From: Candidatus Nitrotoga sp. M5
Lineage (GTDB): Bacteria; Pseudomonadota; Gammaproteobacteria; Burkholderiales; Gallionellaceae
DNA: 64,000 nt
Reading direction: 5' to 3'
Assembly (NCBI RefSeq): GCF_927904885.1
Contig: NZ_CAKMNW010000006.1
Coordinates: forward strand, 1-64,000
Positions 49,244-63,161 of this stretch are shown one piece after another. The position numbers and the translations under genes are program-made. Position 1 is the first letter of the stretch, and each line of letters opens with the position of its first letter. The notes under the pieces were generated by a model that was not told the origin of the DNA, did not search any database, and was given only the letters and a program-made list of their open reading frames with translations.

Positions 49244-49860
49244 ATCAGGCTACAGAGCTGGCGCTTGGTATCGCGGAATTGAGGCTGGATGTTACGCCAG
49301 AAGTACAGTACAAGTTGTTAAGTTATCTTGAGTTGTTGCAAAAATGGAATCGAGTTTATAACCTGACAGCAATACGTCAGCCGGCACAGATGGTAAGCAG
49401 TCATTTGCTCGACAGTCTTGCCGTGTTACCACATTTAAGGCCTGGCCGTTGGTTGGACGTGGGCTGCGGTGCGGGCCTGCCCGGCTTGATGCTGGCGCTA
49501 ATGCGACCAGAATGGACATTTGTCCTTCTGGATAGTAACAGCAAGAAAACTAGCTTTGTGCAGCAAGTGAAAATCGAACTGGAATTGCACAACGTAAGCA
49601 TTTATTGCGAACGTGTGGAGGCCTGGCATTCAGAAGAAAAATTTGATGGCATCATTTCCAGAGCATTCGCAGAAACAACAAAATTTGTTGCGCTAACACG
49701 TCATTTGCTAGCTCAAGAAGGGCGCTGGGTCGCCATGAAGGGTGCTTCGCAGCTGGAGCTGACAAAGTTGCCGAATGATGTCAGCGTGGAACAAGTTGTT
49801 CCGTTGCAGGTGCCAGGACTAGACGCGGAACGCTGTCTGATGATGTTGAAATTCACTTGA
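49240..49860 (+). CDS. rsmG: 16S rRNA m7G527 methyltransferase RsmG (GidB)
   Basis: The 206-residue AdoMet methyltransferase has [13 protein letters not shown] (about residues 36-48), [14 protein letters not shown], the AdoMet motif [16 protein letters not shown] (near 72), and [12 protein letters not shown]. It methylates G527 of 16S rRNA. The start is GTG overlapping the mnmG stop. Its stop nearly touches the parA start, so mnmG-rsmG-parA are a tight operon. Confidence 0.96.
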   Translation: MNQATELALGIAELRLDVTPEVQYKLLSYLELLQKWNRVYNLTAIRQPAQMVSSHLLDSLAVLPHLRPGRWLDVGCGAGLPGLMLALMRPEWTFVLLDSNSKKTSFVQQVKIELELHNVSIYCERVEAWHSEEKFDGIISRAFAETTKFVALTRHLLAQEGRWVAMKGASQLELTKLPNDVSVEQVVPLQVPGLDAERCLMMLKFT

Positions 49861-49862
49861 AT

Positions 49863-50642
49863 ATGGCCAAGATACTAGCGATTACCAATCAAAAAGGGGG
49901 GGTGGGCAAAACGACCACATCAATTAACCTGGCGGCCAGTCTGGCAGAGATGAAACAGCGTGTATTGCTGATTGATCTCGATCCACAAGGTAATGCCACT
50001 ATGGGTAGCGGCATTAATAAGCGTGAGTTGACGGCAACCATTTACCACGTGTTGCTAGGAAGCAAAACCATGGATGAAGTTTGTGTACATTCAGAGGTTG
50101 GAAAATATGATGTGCTGCCGACAAACCGTGATCTGGCTGGTGCCGAAATCGAACTTGTTGATTTGCCGCAGCGCGAAACCCGGCTAAAAAAAATTCTTCA
50201 AGCCGTTACGGTTGAATATGATTATGTATTGATCGATTGTCCTCCCGCATTAAATTTGCTTACCCTCAACGGATTGTGTGCAGCAAAGTCAGTCATGATT
50301 CCAGTGCAATGCGAATATTATGCCCTGGAAGGGCTTAGCGATTTGGTCAATACCATCCGCAAGGTGCGAGCACATCTTAATCCAGATCTTGAAATCGAAG
50401 GTTTGCTGCGCACCATGTTTGACCCACGGAATACATTAGCATTACAGGTTTCAGAACAATTGCAACAACACTTTGGCGAAAAAGTTTACCGTACTATCAT
50501 CCCACGCAATGTGAGATTGGCGGAAGCACCAAGCTACGGAGTACCGGTACTTCACCATGACAAAACTTCAAAAGGAGCTCAGGCCTACCTGGCTCTGGCA
50601 AGGGAATTGATAAATAAAACGGAACAGTCGGCACTAACATAA
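49863..50642 (+). CDS. parA: chromosome partition ATPase ParA
   Basis: The 259-residue Walker-type ATPase has the deviant Walker A KGGVGKTTTSINLA (about residues 9-22), LLIDLDPQGNATMGSG (near 36), and IDCPPALNLLTLNGL (near 120). It forms nucleoid-bound gradients that move ParB-parS complexes. The ATG at 49863 is chosen; TTG at 49857 is the alternative. parB follows after 17 bases. Confidence 0.97.
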   Translation: MAKILAITNQKGGVGKTTTSINLAASLAEMKQRVLLIDLDPQGNATMGSGINKRELTATIYHVLLGSKTMDEVCVHSEVGKYDVLPTNRDLAGAEIELVDLPQRETRLKKILQAVTVEYDYVLIDCPPALNLLTLNGLCAAKSVMIPVQCEYYALEGLSDLVNTIRKVRAHLNPDLEIEGLLRTMFDPRNTLALQVSEQLQQHFGEKVYRTIIPRNVRLAEAPSYGVPVLHHDKTSKGAQAYLALARELINKTEQSALT

Positions 50643-50659
50643 CATTAGAAGGAAGCGAC

Positions 50660-51502
50660 TTGGCAAAACCTAACAAAGGATTGGGGCGCGGCTTGGATGT
50701 GTTGTTGTCCAGCAACGGCAAAGAGCAAGGCGATGTGCTGAGTGAAATGAAGATTGATGAACTCAAGCCGGGCAAGTATCAGCCACGCAGCCGCATGGAT
50801 GAAGCCTCTCTCAATGAGCTAGCTGCATCGGTCAAAGTGCAGGGCGTTATGCAGCCGATTTTAGCGCGTTTGCTACCCAATGGTAGCCACGAAATTATTG
50901 CTGGAGAGCGACGCTGGCGTGCCGCTCAGCTTGCAGGTCTGACCCAGGTGCCGGTATTGGTGCGCAAGGTGGCTGACAATGCTGCACTGGCTATGGCATT
51001 AATCGAAAACATTCAACGTGAAGACCTCAATCCATTAGAAGAGGCAGTCGGTATTCAGCGTCTGATTGATGAGTTCCATATGACACACATGGAGGCCGCC
51101 GATGCTGTAGGGCGTTCGCGCAGTGCAACCAGTAATCTGCTGCGCCTTCTCAAGCTGCCTCAGGTGGTGCAGGAAATGCTGATGGGAGGCGGCCTCGATA
51201 TGGGGCATGCCCGAGCGCTGCTGGCACTGGATGGCGCGCAGCAAATCACCGCCTCCAATAAAATTGCAGCGGACGGACTTTCGGTACGTGAGACAGAAAA
51301 GCTTGTGCAGGATTTGTTGAATCCTAGGCCGCAACACAAAAAGGTCAAGCTTAGTCGCGATACGCAGCAATTGCAGGAAGATATTGCCCAGAGCCTCGGT
51401 ACCAACGTACAAATCAAGGTAGGCAAAAAAGGCGCGGGCAAGATAATTATTAATTACACCAGTAATGATCACTTGGCGGAGCTAATCGCACGTTGGAAAT
51501 AA
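50660..51502 (+). CDS. parB: chromosome partition protein ParB
   Basis: The 280-residue CTP-dependent clamp has N-terminal KPNKGLGRGLDVLLSS, the CTPase motif block GERRWRAAQLAGL (near 95), a HTH domain MTHMEAADAVGRSRSATSNL (near 141) that reads parS, and a C-terminal dimerisation region. It is started by TTG with GAAGGA upstream. Its targets, two parS palindromes, are at 1452 and 47182. Confidence 0.96.
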   Translation: MAKPNKGLGRGLDVLLSSNGKEQGDVLSEMKIDELKPGKYQPRSRMDEASLNELAASVKVQGVMQPILARLLPNGSHEIIAGERRWRAAQLAGLTQVPVLVRKVADNAALAMALIENIQREDLNPLEEAVGIQRLIDEFHMTHMEAADAVGRSRSATSNLLRLLKLPQVVQEMLMGGGLDMGHARALLALDGAQQITASNKIAADGLSVRETEKLVQDLLNPRPQHKKVKLSRDTQQLQEDIAQSLGTNVQIKVGKKGAGKIIINYTSNDHLAELIARWK

Positions 51503-51539
51503 ACATCTCAAAATAAATCATTGACGCGAGCAAGCTAGA

Positions 51540-51929
51540 TTGAGTAGAATGCCGGGCTTCGAAGGATTGGGGGCGGTTGTGGGTAGTGCGGTTCGCCGGA
51601 TTATTTTGATTCAGCTAGCTGTAACCGTGGCAATAGCATTAATGATGCTGGTGTGCCTCAACGCAATTGCAGCAGCCTCTGCTTTTGCTGGAGGAGCGGT
51701 AGGTTTTCTAACCAGCTTGGTCTACGCTAAAAAAATGTTCGCGCCACTGGGCAGCGAACCAGAAAAAATAATGACAGCGCATTACCGCGCTGAGGCTTAC
51801 AAACTGGTGTTCACCATCCTATTGTTCTCTTTGGTCTTCACGCAATTTAAGGAAGTGCAAGTGCTGCCACTGTTTATGGCATACGTTGCAACTTTGATGG
51901 TTTACTGGGTAGCACTAATTTTTGTGTAA
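51540..51929 (+). CDS. atpI: ATP synthase subunit I
   Basis: The 129-residue small membrane protein has four hydrophobic segments (IILIQLAVTVAIALMMLVCL, AIAAASAFAGGAVGFLTSLV and two near the C-terminus). This AtpI family precedes atpB in most F-type operons and assists c-ring assembly. The start may be TTG at 51540 or ATG at 51549. It lies 37 bases after parB and 6 bases before atpB. Confidence 0.85.
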   Translation: MSRMPGFEGLGAVVGSAVRRIILIQLAVTVAIALMMLVCLNAIAAASAFAGGAVGFLTSLVYAKKMFAPLGSEPEKIMTAHYRAEAYKLVFTILLFSLVFTQFKEVQVLPLFMAYVATLMVYWVALIFV

Positions 51930-52796
<867 letters not shown>

Positions 52797-52839
52797 AATA
52801 ATGATAGCTTTTTTATCTTAAACATTTAACTTTTACTGA

Positions 52840-53097
<258 letters not shown>

Positions 53098-53131
53098 CCC
53101 TGCGTGCGTTTAATCAAGGAAGGTTTTTTGC

Positions 53132-53602
53132 ATGAATATTAATGCGACCCTTATCGGCCAGACGATCATGTTTGCATTGTTCGTATGGTTTTGCATGAAA
53201 TTTGTGTGGCCACCCATCATGGCAGCGCTGGATGCTCGTAATAAGCGGATTGCAGATGGTTTGGCTGCGGCAGAACGAGGCAAGAACGAACTGGCGCTAG
53301 CTGCCAAACATTCCACTGAGCTTCTCCGCGAAGCAAAGGAAAAAGTATCTGAGGTTATTGCGCAAGGTGATAAGCGTGCAAGTGAAATAGTCGAAGAAGC
53401 CAAAGTGCAAGCCAGGATAGAAAGTGAGCGCATTGTTACGGCAGCTAAGGCTGAGGTTGAGCAGGAGGTATTCCGCGCCAAAGAGCATTTACGTACTCAG
53501 GTAACAGCTGTTGCAATGGCTGGCGCAGCCAAAATTCTGGACCGAGAAATAGACGCCAAGGCACACAACGACTTGCTTGATAAGCTAGTCGCGGAAATTT
53601 AA
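53132..53602 (+). CDS. atpF: F0F1 ATP synthase subunit b
   Basis: The 156-residue stator stalk protein has one N-terminal membrane helix ([20 protein letters not shown]) with the [19 protein letters not shown] junction and a long charged coiled coil. Length and sequence are ordinary for proteobacteria. Six bases separate it from atpH. Confidence 0.97.
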   Translation: MNINATLIGQTIMFALFVWFCMKFVWPPIMAALDARNKRIADGLAAAERGKNELALAAKHSTELLREAKEKVSEVIAQGDKRASEIVEEAKVQARIESERIVTAAKAEVEQEVFRAKEHLRTQVTAVAMAGAAKILDREIDAKAHNDLLDKLVAEI

Positions 53603-53607
53603 ATATT

Positions 53608-54141
53608 ATGGCTGAAGCTATTACTGTTGCACGCCCCTATGCTCAAGCTGCATTCGATGAAGCGCGAGAGCGTGGCGAACTAAAAAGTTGGTCGGAAATA
53701 CTAAAATCACTAGCTCAAGTAGTGATTTCTCCGGAAGTTCGTACAGTTATTACTAGTCCGCGCATTATCAAAAGCCAGCTGGTAGATTTGATGCTGGCTC
53801 TTTCCGGCGATAAGGTAAGTGAAATTCAGGAAAGCTTTGTCAAGTTACTGATAGAGGGCCAGCGCCTTGAACTGTTGCCAGAAATCGTAATGCTGTTCGA
53901 GGCAATGCGAGCTGAAGAAGAAAAAAGTGTGGATGTTGTGGTGACTTCCGCCTTTGATTTAAGTGAAGCACAAATGCAAAAAATTACTGAAGCGCTACAA
54001 AAGCGCATGGGTCGAGAGATTAAACTTCGCTGTGAAACTGACCGCAAATTAATAGGCGGAGTAGTTATCCGTGCCGGTGACAAGGTGATAGATGGATCTG
54101 CGCGCACCCACCTTTCCGAGTTAGCCAACGCCTTGGCTTGA
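53608..54141 (+). CDS. atpH: F0F1 ATP synthase subunit delta
   Basis: The 177-residue stator cap starts ITVARPYAQAAFDEARERGE and ends GGVVIRAGDKVIDGSARTHL, both family signatures. It links subunit b to F1. It sits in the canonical order between atpF and atpA. Confidence 0.97.
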   Translation: MAEAITVARPYAQAAFDEARERGELKSWSEILKSLAQVVISPEVRTVITSPRIIKSQLVDLMLALSGDKVSEIQESFVKLLIEGQRLELLPEIVMLFEAMRAEEEKSVDVVVTSAFDLSEAQMQKITEALQKRMGREIKLRCETDRKLIGGVVIRAGDKVIDGSARTHLSELANALA

Positions 54142-54172
54142 TGACAGATATATTGAAATTAAGGAAATGTAG

Positions 54173-55714
54173 ATGAAGCTCAACCCTTCTGAAATTAGTA
54201 ATTTGATTCGTAGTCGCATCGAAAATTTCGAAGCGCTATCTCAATCGCGCACGGAAGGCACGGTGGTCAGTGTGTCCGATGGTATTGTACGTATTCACGG
54301 CCTGTCGGATGTAATGCAGGGTGAAATGCTCGAGTTTCCAGGAAATACATTTGGGCTGGCGCTTAATCTTGAGCGTGACTCCGTTGGTTCGGTGGTGCTG
54401 GGAGACTATGAGCACATTACTGAAGGTGACACTGTCAAGTGCACTGGCCGCATTCTGGAAGTGCCAGTCGGGCCTGAGCTAATCGGCCGGGTAGTGAATG
54501 CCCTAGGCCAATCTATTGACGGCAAAGGTCCAATCAACGCCAAAATTACCGATAAAATAGAAAAAGTCGCGCCCGGAGTAATTGACCGCAAGTCAGTATC
54601 TCAACCGGTTCAGACTGGCCTCAAAGCTATTGATTCAATGGTTCCTGTTGGTCGCGGCCAACGCGAACTGATCATTGGTGATCGCCAAACAGGAAAGACC
54701 GCCGTGGCGGTAGATGCCATCATCAACCAAAAAGGTCAGAACATGACCTGTATTTACGTTGCGATCGGTCAAAAGGCATCAACTGTTGCCAACGTAGTGC
54801 GCAAACTTGAAGAGCACGGCGCGATGGAATACACCATTGTTGTTGTGGCAACTGCTTCTGATTCTGCGGCGATGCAGTTTCTGGCACCATATGCAGGATG
54901 CACTATGGGCGAGTATTATCGCGATCGAGGCCAAGATGCACTAATTGTTTATGACGATTTAACTAAACAAGCTTGGGCTTATCGCCAGATATCATTGCTG
55001 TTACGCAGACCTCCAGGTCGTGAAGCCTATCCAGGGGATGTGTTTTACTTGCACTCACGCTTGTTAGAGCGTGGCGCACGAGTGAATGAGGAGTATGTCG
55101 AAAAGTTTACCAATGGCGAAGTCAAAGGGAAAACAGGTTCTTTGACTGCATTGCCAGTGATTGAAACTGCCGCAGGAGACGTGTCCGCTTTTGTGCCTAC
55201 CAACGTTATTTCCATTACCGACGGCCAGATTTTCTTGGAGACTGATTTATTCAATGCTGGTATCCGTCCGGCGATCAATGCCGGTATTTCAGTGTCTCGT
55301 GTGGGTGGCGCTGCGCAGACCAAAGTTATTAAGAAGTTAGGTGGTGGCGTACGTTTAGCCTTGGCACAGTACCGTGAATTGGCTGCCTTCGCGCAATTTG
55401 CTTCTGATTTGGACGAAACAACTCGCAAACAACTGGAACGTGGCCGTTTAGTAATGGAATTGATGAAGCAGCCACAATATGCACCTTTGTCAGTAGCAGA
55501 AATGGCAATAACTCTGTTCGCGATCAACAAAGGATCCTTCGATGAAGTGCCGATGGACAAAGTTCTGGCATTCGAAATTGGGCTGCACACATTTATAAAA
55601 TCTCAATACAAGACTTTAGAAGAGGCTATCGAATCCAGTAAGGAGTTGTCTGCCGATAATGAAAAAATCTTGATTGCTGCAATTGATAAATTCAAGTCCA
55701 CTGCAGTTTACTAA
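54173..55714 (+). CDS. atpA: F0F1 ATP synthase subunit alpha
   Basis: The 513-residue non-catalytic F1 subunit shows the P-loop [15 protein letters not shown] (near residue 169), the conserved [18 protein letters not shown] (near 363) and [17 protein letters not shown]-terminal [17 protein letters not shown] is the OSCP-binding helix. It is the normal length. Confidence 0.98.
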   Translation: MKLNPSEISNLIRSRIENFEALSQSRTEGTVVSVSDGIVRIHGLSDVMQGEMLEFPGNTFGLALNLERDSVGSVVLGDYEHITEGDTVKCTGRILEVPVGPELIGRVVNALGQSIDGKGPINAKITDKIEKVAPGVIDRKSVSQPVQTGLKAIDSMVPVGRGQRELIIGDRQTGKTAVAVDAIINQKGQNMTCIYVAIGQKASTVANVVRKLEEHGAMEYTIVVVATASDSAAMQFLAPYAGCTMGEYYRDRGQDALIVYDDLTKQAWAYRQISLLLRRPPGREAYPGDVFYLHSRLLERGARVNEEYVEKFTNGEVKGKTGSLTALPVIETAAGDVSAFVPTNVISITDGQIFLETDLFNAGIRPAINAGISVSRVGGAAQTKVIKKLGGGVRLALAQYRELAAFAQFASDLDETTRKQLERGRLVMELMKQPQYAPLSVAEMAITLFAINKGSFDEVPMDKVLAFEIGLHTFIKSQYKTLEEAIESSKELSADNEKILIAAIDKFKSTAVY

Positions 55715-55729
55715 GCTGAGGGCAAGATA

Positions 55730-56602
55730 ATGGCTGGCAGTAAAGAAATACGAACTAAAATAAAAAGCGTTGAAAATACACGCAAGATTACTCGTGCTAT
55801 GGAAATGGTGGCAGCTTCCAAGATGCGTAAGGCACAGGATCGTATGCGCGCTGCTCGTCCTTATGCGGAAAAAATACGTCAGGTTGCAGCGCATTTGTCA
55901 CGTGCTAACCCGGAATATAAGCATCCATTTCTGATTAATCGAGATGTCGTCAAGAATATTGCTGTGATAATTATCACCTCTGACAAAGGTTTGTGTGGGG
56001 GTCTCAATACGAACATCCTGCGTCTGGTAGTGTCGCGGATGAAGGAATGGGAGGGCGAAAACAAAAATGTAAGCGTATGTGCTATCGGTAATAAAGGCTT
56101 TACCTTTATGTCCCGTATCGGTGCAAAGGTTAAGTCACATATGATCGGACTTGGGGATATTCCTCAGATCGAGAAACTGATAGGCGCGGTCAAGGTGATG
56201 CTGGATGCATACAATGCCGGCGAAATTGATGCAATTTACATTAGTTATAACGGTTTTGTTAATACTATGAAACAAGAGCCCAGAATGGAGCAATTACTGC
56301 CACTCTCGAGCGAAAATCTGGAGCCAGTGCATGATGGCAATACATGGGATTATATTTATGAGCCTGATGCTAAAGTCGTAGTGGATGAATTGCTAGTTCG
56401 TTACATTGAATCATTAGTTTATAACGGAGTGACCGAAAATCAGGCGTCCGAACAGAGTGCGCGCATGGTAGCCATGAAGGCTGCTTCTGATAATGCGAAG
56501 GAAGTGATAGGCGAGCTTAAGCTGATTTACAATAAAGCGCGTCAAGCAGCGATTACTAAGGAAATATCTGAAATTGTTGGTGGAGCAGCAGCTGTAAGTT
56601 AA
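55730..56602 (+). CDS. atpG: F0F1 ATP synthase subunit gamma
   Basis: The 290-residue rotor shaft has the N-terminal [37 protein letters not shown] (near 84) and the C-terminal [42 protein letters not shown] 162-bp gap, larger than usual for this operon, separates it from atpD. Confidence 0.98.
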   Translation: MAGSKEIRTKIKSVENTRKITRAMEMVAASKMRKAQDRMRAARPYAEKIRQVAAHLSRANPEYKHPFLINRDVVKNIAVIIITSDKGLCGGLNTNILRLVVSRMKEWEGENKNVSVCAIGNKGFTFMSRIGAKVKSHMIGLGDIPQIEKLIGAVKVMLDAYNAGEIDAIYISYNGFVNTMKQEPRMEQLLPLSSENLEPVHDGNTWDYIYEPDAKVVVDELLVRYIESLVYNGVTENQASEQSARMVAMKAASDNAKEVIGELKLIYNKARQAAITKEISEIVGGAAAVS

Positions 56603-56731
56603 CGCTGTTCGCAAAAAAATTGCATGAACATATCCGTGTAGATGCTGATCAATAAATGTAAATGTTGTTGAATATAGCCATATCACGATGGAATTTGAAT
56701 TAGAGATGTACTCAGCTGATTGCAACAATGA

Positions 56732-58186
<1,455 letters not shown>

Positions 58187-58233
58187 GATTTATCGCTGTA
58201 ATTTGGCCAAGAAACTCAGTAATAAGGAAAATT

Positions 58234-58662
58234 ATGGCAATGACTGTTCATGTTGATGTGGTGAGCGCGGAAGAGTCCATTTTCTCTGGCCTTGTAGAAA
58301 TGGTTGTCGTTCCGGGTGAAATGGGTGAACTAGGGATTTATCCACGCCATGCACCACTACTAACACGTATTAAACCAGGTTCGGTACGACTTAAACTTCC
58401 GGATCAAAGCGAATCTGTGCTGATTTACGTTTCTGGCGGAATGCTGGAAGTACAGCCCAGCGTGATTACAATTTTAGCTGATACGGCTATCCGTGGTGCA
58501 GACTTGGATGAAGCGCGCTCGCTTGAAGCTAAGCGTGCCGCCGAAGAGGCCATGAAGAACCGTACTTCTGATGTTGACTACGCTGCAGCCCAAGCTGAGC
58601 TATTCGAAGCGCTTGCTCAGTTGCAAGCAATTAAGAAAATGCGAAACAATAAATCGCATTAA
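58234..58662 (+). CDS. atpC: F0F1 ATP synthase subunit epsilon
   Basis: The 142-residue subunit has an N-terminal beta sandwich ([36 protein letters not shown]) and a C-terminal helical hairpin from about residue 90 that can inhibit F1. It closes the ATP synthase operon and is followed by an intrinsic terminator. Confidence 0.97.
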   Translation: MAMTVHVDVVSAEESIFSGLVEMVVVPGEMGELGIYPRHAPLLTRIKPGSVRLKLPDQSESVLIYVSGGMLEVQPSVITILADTAIRGADLDEARSLEAKRAAEEAMKNRTSDVDYAAAQAELFEALAQLQAIKKMRNNKSH

Positions 58663-58690
58663 GCCTACTAGGCTAATGTAATTTACAATG

Positions 58691-58714
58691 AAAGCGGCTT
58701 AGGCCGTTTTTTTT
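58691..58714 (+). terminator. intrinsic terminator of the atp operon
   Basis: The hairpin AGCGGC-TTA-GGCCGT-like stem is followed by eight T. It lies 29 bases after the atpC stop. Confidence 0.85.
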
Positions 58715-58753
58715 GTTTATACTTCATAAATCGTATTTTATATCGTATATATT

Positions 58754-60124
58754 ATGACAAAGCTCAACATCGTTATTCTTGCAGCTGGCAGGGGGCAGCG
58801 CATGAACTCGGATAAGCCAAAGGTGCTGCATTCTTTGGCTGGTCGTCCACTGTTACAGCATGTACTCGATACCGCTGTCCAATTAACTACCGGGGTAACC
58901 TGTGTTGTTTATGGCCATGGAGGCGAAGCAGTACCGAAGGCGATGGCGAAGTATGAGGCTGATTTTGTATTACAGGAGCCCCAGCTCGGCACCGGTCATG
59001 CGGTACAGCGAGCGCTTCTGCACTTAGATGATGACTCTTTTACGTTGGTGCTTTATGGTGACGTACCGCTTATTCAAAGAGACACTTTAGAAAAAATGCT
59101 GCTAGAGCATCAAGCACTTACTTTGCTTACTATTCATCTTGACAATCCTGCTGGTTACGGACGTATCGTGCGTGATAGCGCCGGCAATGTCAGCTGTATA
59201 GTTGAAGATAAAGATGCCTCCGCAGAGCAGCGCGCCATCTGTGAAGTGAACACTGGTATCCTTGCTGTTCCCACTCATCTACTTGGTCACTGGTTGTCTA
59301 AACTACACAATGAAAATGCACAAGGGGAGTATTACTTAACTGACATAGTCGGCATGGCCGTTACGGAGGGTTTTACTGTACATACTGTACAACCTGCTAA
59401 TGGGTGGGAAGTTGCAGGTGTCAACAACAAATCACAATTGGCCGAATTGGAACGTATCTGGCAACACGAACAGGCACAACTGCTATTGGTGAAGGGTGTT
59501 ACGTTGGCTGACCCTGCGCGTCTCGATGTCCGCGGTAAACTGGTATGCGGCCGCGATGTTGAAATTGATGTTGGTTGCATCTTCGAAGGCGATGTTTCTT
59601 TAGGAGATGGTGTGCACGTAGGCGCTTACTGCATTATAAAAAACACTCAGATTGGCGCCAATACTTACCTCGAGCCTTATAGCCATATTGATCAAGTGAG
59701 CATTGGCGACAGCTGCAGTATTGGCCCTTATGCTCGCCTACGACCCGGCAGCATATTAAATAATGAAGTACATATTGGAAATTTCGTTGAGATTAAAAAC
59801 AGTGAAATTGCCACCCGTAGCAAGGCTAACCACCTGAGTTATATAGGCGATAGCAGAATCGGTAGCCGTGTTAACATAGGTGCAGGCACTATTACCTGCA
59901 ATTATGATGGCGCAAACAAACATCGCACTATTATAGAGGATGATGTTTTTATTGGTTCAAATACGCAACTTGTAGCGCCATTGATAATCGGGCGTGGTGC
60001 CACCATAGGGGCTGGTTCCACTATTACAAGTGATGCGCCTGAGGGTGAATTAACGCTGTCACGAGCTAAACAAATTACTCTGCCGGGCTGGCAGAGGCCA
60101 AGGAAGAAAAGCAATGTGACCTAG
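58754..60124 (+). CDS. glmU: bifunctional UDP-GlcNAc pyrophosphorylase / GlcN-1-P acetyltransferase
   Basis: The 456-residue enzyme makes UDP-GlcNAc for wall and LPS. The N-terminal uridyltransferase has [18 protein letters not shown] (about residues 9-26), QLGTGHAVQ and YGDVPLI. The C-terminal left-handed beta helix has hexapeptide repeats from about residue 250, with the acetyltransferase catalytic His in [12 protein letters not shown] frequent neighbour, glmS, is absent; convergent mnmE follows. Confidence 0.97.
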   Translation: MTKLNIVILAAGRGQRMNSDKPKVLHSLAGRPLLQHVLDTAVQLTTGVTCVVYGHGGEAVPKAMAKYEADFVLQEPQLGTGHAVQRALLHLDDDSFTLVLYGDVPLIQRDTLEKMLLEHQALTLLTIHLDNPAGYGRIVRDSAGNVSCIVEDKDASAEQRAICEVNTGILAVPTHLLGHWLSKLHNENAQGEYYLTDIVGMAVTEGFTVHTVQPANGWEVAGVNNKSQLAELERIWQHEQAQLLLVKGVTLADPARLDVRGKLVCGRDVEIDVGCIFEGDVSLGDGVHVGAYCIIKNTQIGANTYLEPYSHIDQVSIGDSCSIGPYARLRPGSILNNEVHIGNFVEIKNSEIATRSKANHLSYIGDSRIGSRVNIGAGTITCNYDGANKHRTIIEDDVFIGSNTQLVAPLIIGRGATIGAGSTITSDAPEGELTLSRAKQITLPGWQRPRKKSNVT

Positions 60125-60161
60125 TGTGTTCCGTCATACGTACAATTTTGATAATGAATAA

Positions 60162-61514
60162 TTATTTTCCGATGCAAAACCGACTGAAAATTTCTCCGAG
60201 CAGATCATCTGCACTAAATTTCCCCGTAATAGAATTTAGTCCTTCTTGAGCAAGTCGCAGCTCTTCAGCACAAAGCTCTGGGCGTTTTATTTCACCTTCT
60301 GCTTTTTGCAAATGATTGCGTGCATCCAATAACGCATGAATGTGGCGTTCTCGCGCCATAAATATGCCTGCTTCTTGATGCCAGCCAAGCATTGACAGCA
60401 ACTTGTTACGCAGTAACTCAAGCCCTTCGCCTGTTTTGGCAGATAAATATATGTGGCATTCGCCATTATCCTCACTTATATATGCATGTTGGTGGTTAAG
60501 TAAGTCAACCTTGTTAAAGACATGTAATCGAGGAATTTCAAGTGGTAACTCGTCTAAAATTTTCTGGTCATTCTTTGTCATGCCGTGGATGGCATCTAAC
60601 AGAACCAGAATGGCATCTGCTTTATTTAACGCTCCATATGTACGCGCTATCCCCATTTGTTCTACTGCATCTTCTGCCTCATGTAATCCAGCCGTATCAA
60701 TAATATGCAACGGCACTCCATTGATTTGAATTGATTGACGAATGAGATCACGAGTTGTGCCAGGAAATTCACTCACTAGCGCGACATCTTCCCCACTTAA
60801 TTTGTTGAGTAGACTTGACTTTCCGACATTAGGCTGCCCGACTAGTACAATATGCGCGCCTTCTCGCAACAAGCTCCCTTGCTGAGCCAAACTCAAAATA
60901 TTTTCTAATTCTTTACGTAATGCGTCTAGACGTGCATCACGTTGTGCTACATCTGGAGTATCAATTTCTTCTTCCGGAAAATCCAACATGGCCTCGACCA
61001 ACATACGTAGCGAAACTAACCCACTTACTAAATGATGGATAGCCTGAGAAAATTCGCCTTGGAGTGAACGCATAGCACTGCGAGCAGCCTGACTGGTAGT
61101 CGCAGCTATCAGGTCGGCTACGCTCTCTGCTTGTGCTAAATCAAGTTTTTCATTAAGGAATGCACGCTGTGTAAATTCGCCCGGTTGGGCGAAGCGAGCT
61201 CCGATTTCAAGACACCGATGTAGAACCAATTGCAGTATGGCCGTACCGCCGTGTCCCTGCAGTTCTAATGTGTCTTCGCCAGTGTAGGAGTGTGGAGCAG
61301 GGAAAAACAGAGCTATACCCTGATCCATAACCTGCCCATGCTCATCCAGGAATGAAGCATAAGTCGCGTGCCGCGGCACAGGTACTTTTCCTATCAGAGT
61401 TTGTGCTAATAAGGAAAGGTCAGGTCCAGAGAGCCTGACCACGCCAATACCACCTTGTCCATGGGGGGTAGCGATTGCGGCAATAACATCAGGCTTTAGC
61501 AGCGCCTTTGACAT
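60162..61514 (-). CDS. mnmE: tRNA modification GTPase MnmE
   Basis: The 450-residue GTPase works with MnmG on wobble uridines. N-terminal IAAIATPHGQGGIGVVRLSG binds folate. The G domain (about residues 215-375) has GQPNVGKSSLLNKLSG, EFPGTTRDLI, DTAGLHEAEDAVE and NKVD. The C-terminus is the catalytic CIGK, with its conserved Cys. The start overlaps the yidC stop by 26 bases, so it is probably in the rpmH-rnpA-yidD-yidC-mnmE operon. Confidence 0.97.
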   Translation of the reverse strand: MSKALLKPDVIAAIATPHGQGGIGVVRLSGPDLSLLAQTLIGKVPVPRHATYASFLDEHGQVMDQGIALFFPAPHSYTGEDTLELQGHGGTAILQLVLHRCLEIGARFAQPGEFTQRAFLNEKLDLAQAESVADLIAATTSQAARSAMRSLQGEFSQAIHHLVSGLVSLRMLVEAMLDFPEEEIDTPDVAQRDARLDALRKELENILSLAQQGSLLREGAHIVLVGQPNVGKSSLLNKLSGEDVALVSEFPGTTRDLIRQSIQINGVPLHIIDTAGLHEAEDAVEQMGIARTYGALNKADAILVLLDAIHGMTKNDQKILDELPLEIPRLHVFNKVDLLNHQHAYISEDNGECHIYLSAKTGEGLELLRNKLLSMLGWHQEAGIFMARERHIHALLDARNHLQKAEGEIKRPELCAEELRLAQEGLNSITGKFSADDLLGEIFSRFCIGK

Positions 61515-63141
61515 TAGCCTCCAGTCCTCGCGTAATATACCACTGTTGAATGATGGAAAGTATATTGTTTACAATAGAATACAGTACGAGCCCAGCTGGA
61601 AAAAAGAAAAATACTACACTAAATACTATAGGCAATAACTTCATAAGTTTGGCCTGTAATGGATCAGGTGGGACAGGATTTAACTTACTTTGAATTATCA
61701 TGGTGGCTCCCATGATTAATGGTAAAACATAATACGGATCAGGGACTGACAAATCCGTAATCCAGCCGAAGAACGGCGCATAGCGTAATTCGACACTTGC
61801 AAGAATAGCCCAGTATAGAGCAATAAATACTGGAATCTGAACAATCATTGGCAAACAACCGCCAAGCGGATTTATTTTTTCCGTCTTGTATAATTCCATC
61901 ATCGCTTTATGCAGTCGCTCACGGTCATTTCCACATTGCTGCTTGATTTTCTCCAGCTTTGGAGCCACTACGCGCATTTTTCCCATGGAGCGATAACTGG
62001 CTGCAGATAATGGGAAAAAAAGTAGTTTAATCAACACAGTCAATAAAATAATGGCCACACCCCAGTTATATACCCAGCCATGTAGGTAAGCAAGTAACCA
62101 GAACAATGGGTTGGAAATGATTGTCAACCACCCATAATCTACTGTTAATCCCAATCCTGGTGCAATTTTATCCAGCGAGGTTTGTGCCGGTCCCGCATAT
62201 AGTGGCATACTCACTTTCGTACTTTGACCTGGTGAAATAGCCGCTACTGGAAAAATGACGCCTACTGAATACAGATCGTTTTCCAGCGGTTTGGTGTAAA
62301 ACTCACGCTGTACCTTATCTTTAGGTAACCATGCCGCTACAAAATAATGCTGCAGCATACCAGCCCAGCCATTGTCAGCGATTTGAGAGTGATCGGCACT
62401 GCCACTCTCAATATCTGGAAAGCCCACTTTTTGAAATTTATCCTTCTCTGTATAAATCGCAGTGCCAGTGTATGTGGGCAAGAACATTGACGTACCTTCA
62501 GGCGAAGAGCTGTCTCGCACCAACTGAAAATAAGCCGAAGGGGTGATCGTACTGGTTCCAGTATTTTCGATTTCGTAGCCTATATCTACCAAATAGCCAT
62601 CTCTATGAAACACATAGATCTTTGTTACATTTGCACCAACAACATTTTTTGCATGTAAGCGCACTTCGATTGTGTCTTTACCCTCGGTTAATATATATTC
62701 GTTAGCTTCGGCCGTGAATGTCGTATTGTGCGTTGGTAATCCCGTGCCTAGCAAACCTGTTTGGGCGATATATGTGTGCTCTCCTCGTTTTTGGAGTAAT
62801 ACGAACGGCTTGTTTTTGTCTTTACTATCTCGCTGATGCAAAAACTCCAAGCGACGCAAATCCCCGCCTATCGTATTAATTTCTGCGGTCAGATAATCTG
62901 TTTTTACAGTAATTTTTTGCCCAGATTCAATCTTTTGTTGGGTAGCAGCTGTAATTGCCTCAGGACTGACCGTAGTCGCGACACTGGGCGCAGTACCTGT
63001 CGGCACAACAGTTTGCGGAACGGCAGCAGGCGCTATTCGCGCTATAGGTTGCTGAGTACGTTGCCAGCTGTCCCAGAGCAACATGATCGATATTGAGAAC
63101 GCTAAAAAAAAGAATAGCCTGAACAGCTTGTGAAAATCCAT
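61489..63141 (-). CDS. yidC: membrane protein insertase YidC
   Basis: The 550-residue insertase has an N-terminal anchor (about residues 4-24) and a large periplasmic beta-sandwich domain. The conserved core of five helices (from about 345) contains GWVYNWGVAIILLTVLIKLLFFPL, YRSMGKMRVVAPKLEKIK and PLGGCLPMIVQIPVFIALYW. It helps insert F0 c and a subunits, whose genes are also in the window. The length matches gram-negative YidC. Confidence 0.97.
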   Translation of the reverse strand: MDFHKLFRLFFFLAFSISIMLLWDSWQRTQQPIARIAPAAVPQTVVPTGTAPSVATTVSPEAITAATQQKIESGQKITVKTDYLTAEINTIGGDLRRLEFLHQRDSKDKNKPFVLLQKRGEHTYIAQTGLLGTGLPTHNTTFTAEANEYILTEGKDTIEVRLHAKNVVGANVTKIYVFHRDGYLVDIGYEIENTGTSTITPSAYFQLVRDSSSPEGTSMFLPTYTGTAIYTEKDKFQKVGFPDIESGSADHSQIADNGWAGMLQHYFVAAWLPKDKVQREFYTKPLENDLYSVGVIFPVAAISPGQSTKVSMPLYAGPAQTSLDKIAPGLGLTVDYGWLTIISNPLFWLLAYLHGWVYNWGVAIILLTVLIKLLFFPLSAASYRSMGKMRVVAPKLEKIKQQCGNDRERLHKAMMELYKTEKINPLGGCLPMIVQIPVFIALYWAILASVELRYAPFFGWITDLSVPDPYYVLPLIMGATMIIQSKLNPVPPDPLQAKLMKLLPIVFSVVFFFFPAGLVLYSIVNNILSIIQQWYITRGLEANVKGAAKA

Positions 63142-63161
63142 ATGGTTTCGCCTATGTAAAT